Of a stretch of DNA of 64,000 bases, positions 61,735 to 64,000 are shown piece by piece; position 1 is the stretch's first letter; each line of letters opens with the position of its first letter. The DNA comes from Dehalococcoidia bacterium (GTDB taxonomy: Bacteria > Chloroflexota > Dehalococcoidia > SpSt-223), in NCBI GenBank assembly GCA_026003895.1, contig BPIC01000002.1:310001-374000 (forward strand), in the 5' to 3' direction. Under the pieces are notes generated by a model. The model made no database searches. It was not told the DNA's origin and saw nothing but the letters and a program-made list of their open reading frames with translations. A program made the position numbers and the translations under genes.

Positions 61735-62613
61735 ATGCGGGACAACTTCCAAGGCATCGGCTGGTTCGCGCGCAAATCTCCGGATCCCCATCCGACGATC
61801 GACTTTTACCGCGACGTGATGGGCTTACCGGGCATTCGGGGACGCGCCTACTCGCAGATGTTTTGGGTCGGTGACACGACGGTGCTTTGGGTATCGATCG
61901 GTGGTACGCGGCCGCCGGTCTATACCGACCGCTCCCAAGCGCCGCTCATTCCGGTCTTCCGGTGCCACGGCATCCAAACGACGATTGACCGGCTCACGGC
62001 TGCCGGCGTCACCTTCATCAACGACTTTCGTCCGGAGCCATACAACCGCCTCGCCTACTTTCTTGACCCATCTGGAAACGTCACCGGCTTGCAGGAGCGC
62101 TCCCGTGAGTCGCCTCGACCGCAGGACCGCGAGGCTTGGCGGCGTTGGGATGCCGGTGAAACCCGGGTCGAGGGGCTTCCTCCGCTGCCGCCCGACATTC
62201 AGGAATTGGGCTGGGTCGTGCTACGCGTGACGGACTTAGCGCGGTCGACGGCATTTTACCGCGACGTTGTTGGCTTCCCGCTGGTACACGAGCGCCCGGG
62301 CGGGGCGATGTTCTCTCTCGGCGAAACGGTGTTGATGGATATCCAGCCGGGAGGCGAGCCGCAGCCGCCGTTCGCTGACCGCAAGGACGCCAACAACTGC
62401 GTCATCATGCGCGTTCACGGCCTTGACGAGCTGGCCGACGAGATGGCCGCCAAGGGCGTCCAGTTTGTCAATCCGCCGTTCGATGGTTCGGGGCGCCTTG
62501 CCTATTTCACCGATCCCGATGGCATCCTCTGGGGCCTCCAGGAGCGGTTACCCGGCTCGCCGCGCCCCGAGGACATCGAGGCCGAACGCCGCTGGGCCGC
62601 GCGGGCCCACTAG
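61735..62613 (+). CDS. Two-domain VOC (glyoxalase/bleomycin-resistance) protein
   Basis: A 292-residue protein made of two vicinal-oxygen-chelate domains (1-~120 and ~160-275). Both have a FYRDV(M/V)G(L/F)P block and end in a (L/F)xDP(S/D)Gxxx(G/W)LQER pattern, so one arose by duplication. A His/Glu metal set is not complete in either domain by eye. Substrate unknown (dioxygenase, glyoxalase or resistance-type). AAGGAGAGG ribosome site. The end overlaps the convergent 62610-63038 gene by four bases. Confidence 0.85.
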   Translation: MRDNFQGIGWFARKSPDPHPTIDFYRDVMGLPGIRGRAYSQMFWVGDTTVLWVSIGGTRPPVYTDRSQAPLIPVFRCHGIQTTIDRLTAAGVTFINDFRPEPYNRLAYFLDPSGNVTGLQERSRESPRPQDREAWRRWDAGETRVEGLPPLPPDIQELGWVVLRVTDLARSTAFYRDVVGFPLVHERPGGAMFSLGETVLMDIQPGGEPQPPFADRKDANNCVIMRVHGLDELADEMAAKGVQFVNPPFDGSGRLAYFTDPDGILWGLQERLPGSPRPEDIEAERRWAARAH

Positions 62614-63038
62614 GCCACCCCATCCCACCAGCGATCAGAATCGAGATAACCCACCGTCACTTCGAGGTATGGCGCGAACCGCCGTGGGAATGGGTTGAGG
62701 ACGACCGCCGCGAGGCCGATGTCCAACTGCTCCGGTGTCAGCCCAAAGGGTGCGACGAGCGGCAAGCCGAAACTGAGCAGACGATCCCGCTCGCGGACCG
62801 AAAACGCCCCGGCCGGCAGGAACTCGGCGTTCAGCCGGTTCGCCTCCCGGATCGCATCCGCCATTGCCGAGCGGAGGATGATCCCGCAGGGGCGGTCGAG
62901 CGTTACGACGAGATCGCGGGCTCGGACGACGACAGTTGCTGCCGGCGCCCCGAACTGGACTACCACGGCATCGCCGACCGTCCGGAACTGAAACCCTAGA
63001 ACGTCACAGACGTCTTCCACGCGCTGGAGTGTGTTCAC
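62610..63038 (-). CDS. YbjN-like / small uncharacterised protein
   Basis: A 142-residue protein with no family identified with confidence. It reads as mixed alpha/beta (FRTVGDAVVVQFGAPAATVVVRARDLVVTLD ... LLSFGLPLVAPFGLTPEQLDIGLAAVVLNPFPRRFAPYLEV), resembling YbjN/chaperone-like folds. The GTG start 63038 has GGAGGGGG immediately upstream. It is co-directional with the flavin-binding gene upstream (50 bp). Function unknown. Confidence 0.6.
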   Translation of the reverse strand: MNTLQRVEDVCDVLGFQFRTVGDAVVVQFGAPAATVVVRARDLVVTLDRPCGIILRSAMADAIREANRLNAEFLPAGAFSVRERDRLLSFGLPLVAPFGLTPEQLDIGLAAVVLNPFPRRFAPYLEVTVGYLDSDRWWDGVA

Positions 63039-63088
63039 ATCCCCCTCCAGCTATTCATTCCGCGGCGGCGCCAAAAGTGCGACAACGC

Positions 63089-63631
63089 CTAGCGCGAGAA
63101 GTCGCGAATCAACACCGGCTTATTTGGACCGAGGAAACCTTCTGCCCGCACCAGCGTCGGGGTTGTCCGAAGGAGAAGTTTTACCCATTGGTCATTGGGG
63201 TGGTTGTTCCCGACGCCGGTAGCGGCCTCACGCCGGTCAAAAAACGCCTGCACTTCGGCTTCGTCCTCGATGATTTCGCAGGTCCCCTGCATCCAGACGC
63301 TCTTCAGCCAGCGATCTTCCTCTGGGCACTTCTCGACCCAAAGGTACGCCACGATTGGGTTGTTTCGAATGTGCTGGTTCTTGAGGTGCTCGCCTTGGCT
63401 GATCGTTCCGACCGTCCAACCCTCGACGAAGGCGCTCACTGGCCGGCAGTGCGGACGGCCGTCCTTTCGCAGCGTGATCAAGAACTTTGCGGTGTGCGGT
63501 GAGGAGTGTTTGATCCACTCCTTGATCGCCTCACGCACTTGCTCTGCTTGCTCGGGCGTTGCTTCCCGTTCTTCCTCGAGGATCTGCGCCCGAGTCATCT
63601 GCCGGTATTGCGCACGAAACGCGTTTTCCAC
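63089..63631 (-). CDS. Pyridoxamine-5'-phosphate oxidase-fold (FMN-binding split barrel) protein
   Basis: A 180-residue protein of the PNPOx-like superfamily. The core reads FLITLRKDGRPHCRPVSAFVEGWTVGTISQGEHLKNQHIRNNPIVAYLWVE, typical of FMN/F420-binding split barrels, with DRWLKSVWMQGTCEII later. The N-terminal MTRAQILEEEREATPEQ segment is helical. GTG at 63631 has GGGGAG upstream; an in-frame ATG 11 codons later is an alternative. The cofactor could be FMN or F420. Precedes the 62610 gene. Confidence 0.82.
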   Translation of the reverse strand: MENAFRAQYRQMTRAQILEEEREATPEQAEQVREAIKEWIKHSSPHTAKFLITLRKDGRPHCRPVSAFVEGWTVGTISQGEHLKNQHIRNNPIVAYLWVEKCPEEDRWLKSVWMQGTCEIIEDEAEVQAFFDRREAATGVGNNHPNDQWVKLLLRTTPTLVRAEGFLGPNKPVLIRDFSR

Positions 63632-63747
63632 GGTCTCCCCCCATGCACTGGTGCGCCAGCATACGCCAGACTGTGCACCGCGACAACTCCCCACGCCGGG
63701 CGCTGCGCATGGCACACTTGAAGTAGCCCGCGCCTTCGAGGATTCAA

Positions 63748-64000
63748 ATGGCAAACCGACTTCAGTTCGAGACGAGCCCCTACCTGTTGCAACACGCGCA
63801 CAACCCGGTCGACTGGTATCCCTGGGGCGACGAAGCATTGCGACGTGCCAAAGAGGAAGACAAGCCGATCCTGCTTTCCATTGGGTATTCGGCCTGCCAC
63901 TGGTGCCACGTGATGGAGCGTGAGTCCTTCGAGAATGAGCAGATTGCCGCCTTGATGAACGATCTGTTCGTCAATATCAAGGTGGATCGGGAGGAACGCC
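63748..64000 (+). CDS. DUF255/thioredoxin-domain protein (YyaL family), N-terminal part
   Basis: Runs off the window end. The 84 visible residues [23 protein letters not shown] ... [20 protein letters not shown] show the DUF255 signature with a CxxC-type motif (CHWC). The family (YyaL / spermatogenesis-associated protein 20) combines a thioredoxin-like domain with a six-hairpin glycosidase-like region; function unclear. GAGG precedes the ATG. It is divergent from the flavin-binding gene. Confidence 0.9.
   Translation, partial: MANRLQFETSPYLLQHAHNPVDWYPWGDEALRRAKEEDKPILLSIGYSACHWCHVMERESFENEQIAALMNDLFVNIKVDREER

Overview
The window is a compact, GC-rich bacterial chromosome segment of about 64 kb. 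It carries housekeeping genes plus several lineage-type operons and shows no rRNA, tRNA, IS element, CRISPR or phage module. The gene families suggest a member of the Chloroflexota, perhaps Thermomicrobia- or Dehalococcoidia-like: class V aminotransferase next to serA, a DUF1501/DUF1800 pair, class III PHA synthase, archaeal-type ProRS, BTAD/MalT regulators, many small Pro/Ala-rich proteins and frequent GTG/TTG starts. This placement is an inference from family content only.

Layout. 1-3.5 kb: serine biosynthesis (aminotransferase then serA) and the lipid II flippase murJ. 3.6-6.8 kb: DUF1800-DUF1501-cupredoxin export cluster. 7-8.4 kb: uracil-DNA glycosylase and two uncharacterised genes. 8.6-12.6 kb: a tight six-gene leftward operon (DUF350, two zinc-ribbon/DUF4178 proteins, membrane aminopropyltransferase-like protein, zinc-finger/LysM protein, mini membrane protein). 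13.1 kb: rpsT. 13.7-17.3 kb: TroABCD/ZnuABC-type metal ABC transporter behind a candidate metalloregulator operator. 17.3-21.1 kb: MmgE/PrpD protein and a polyhydroxyalkanoate (PHA) operon phaE-phaC-phaB. 21.8-28.8 kb: four-gene DUF58/von Willebrand A (BatA-like) operon. 28.8-32.3 kb: phasin-like protein and a large STAND/BTAD regulator. 32.3-35.8 kb: acyl-CoA ligase, repeat-containing protein and amidohydrolase operon. 36-42.4 kb: glycosyltransferases, purF-purN, then a sigma promoter and ZTP riboswitch driving purH-tmk-GT2. 42.4-48 kb: a WecA/MraY-type transferase, lipoprotein, sigma factor, cupredoxin and large membrane glycosyltransferase. Four of these five genes carry single-base frame breaks. 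48-64 kb: MFS exporters, DapA-family aldolase, second aminotransferase, phosphohexomutase, histidine kinase, HAD phosphatase, proS, PAS/GGDEF enzyme, VOC protein, a pyridoxamine-oxidase-like protein and the start of a DUF255 protein.

Most notable: (1) a Gram-positive-type LexA/SOS box lying between the -35 and -10 of a small sigma-factor gene; (2) a ZTP (pfl) riboswitch whose promoter -35 overlaps the purN stop codon; (3) the DUF350/DUF4178/aminopropyltransferase operon, which ends in a zinc-finger/LysM protein and a 53-residue membrane protein; (4) seven apparent one-base frame breaks confined to 43.28-47.04 kb. These look more like local sequence error than gene decay, because restoring one base at each site rebuilds full-length proteins. 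No single locus here is a clearly new defence or mobile system.
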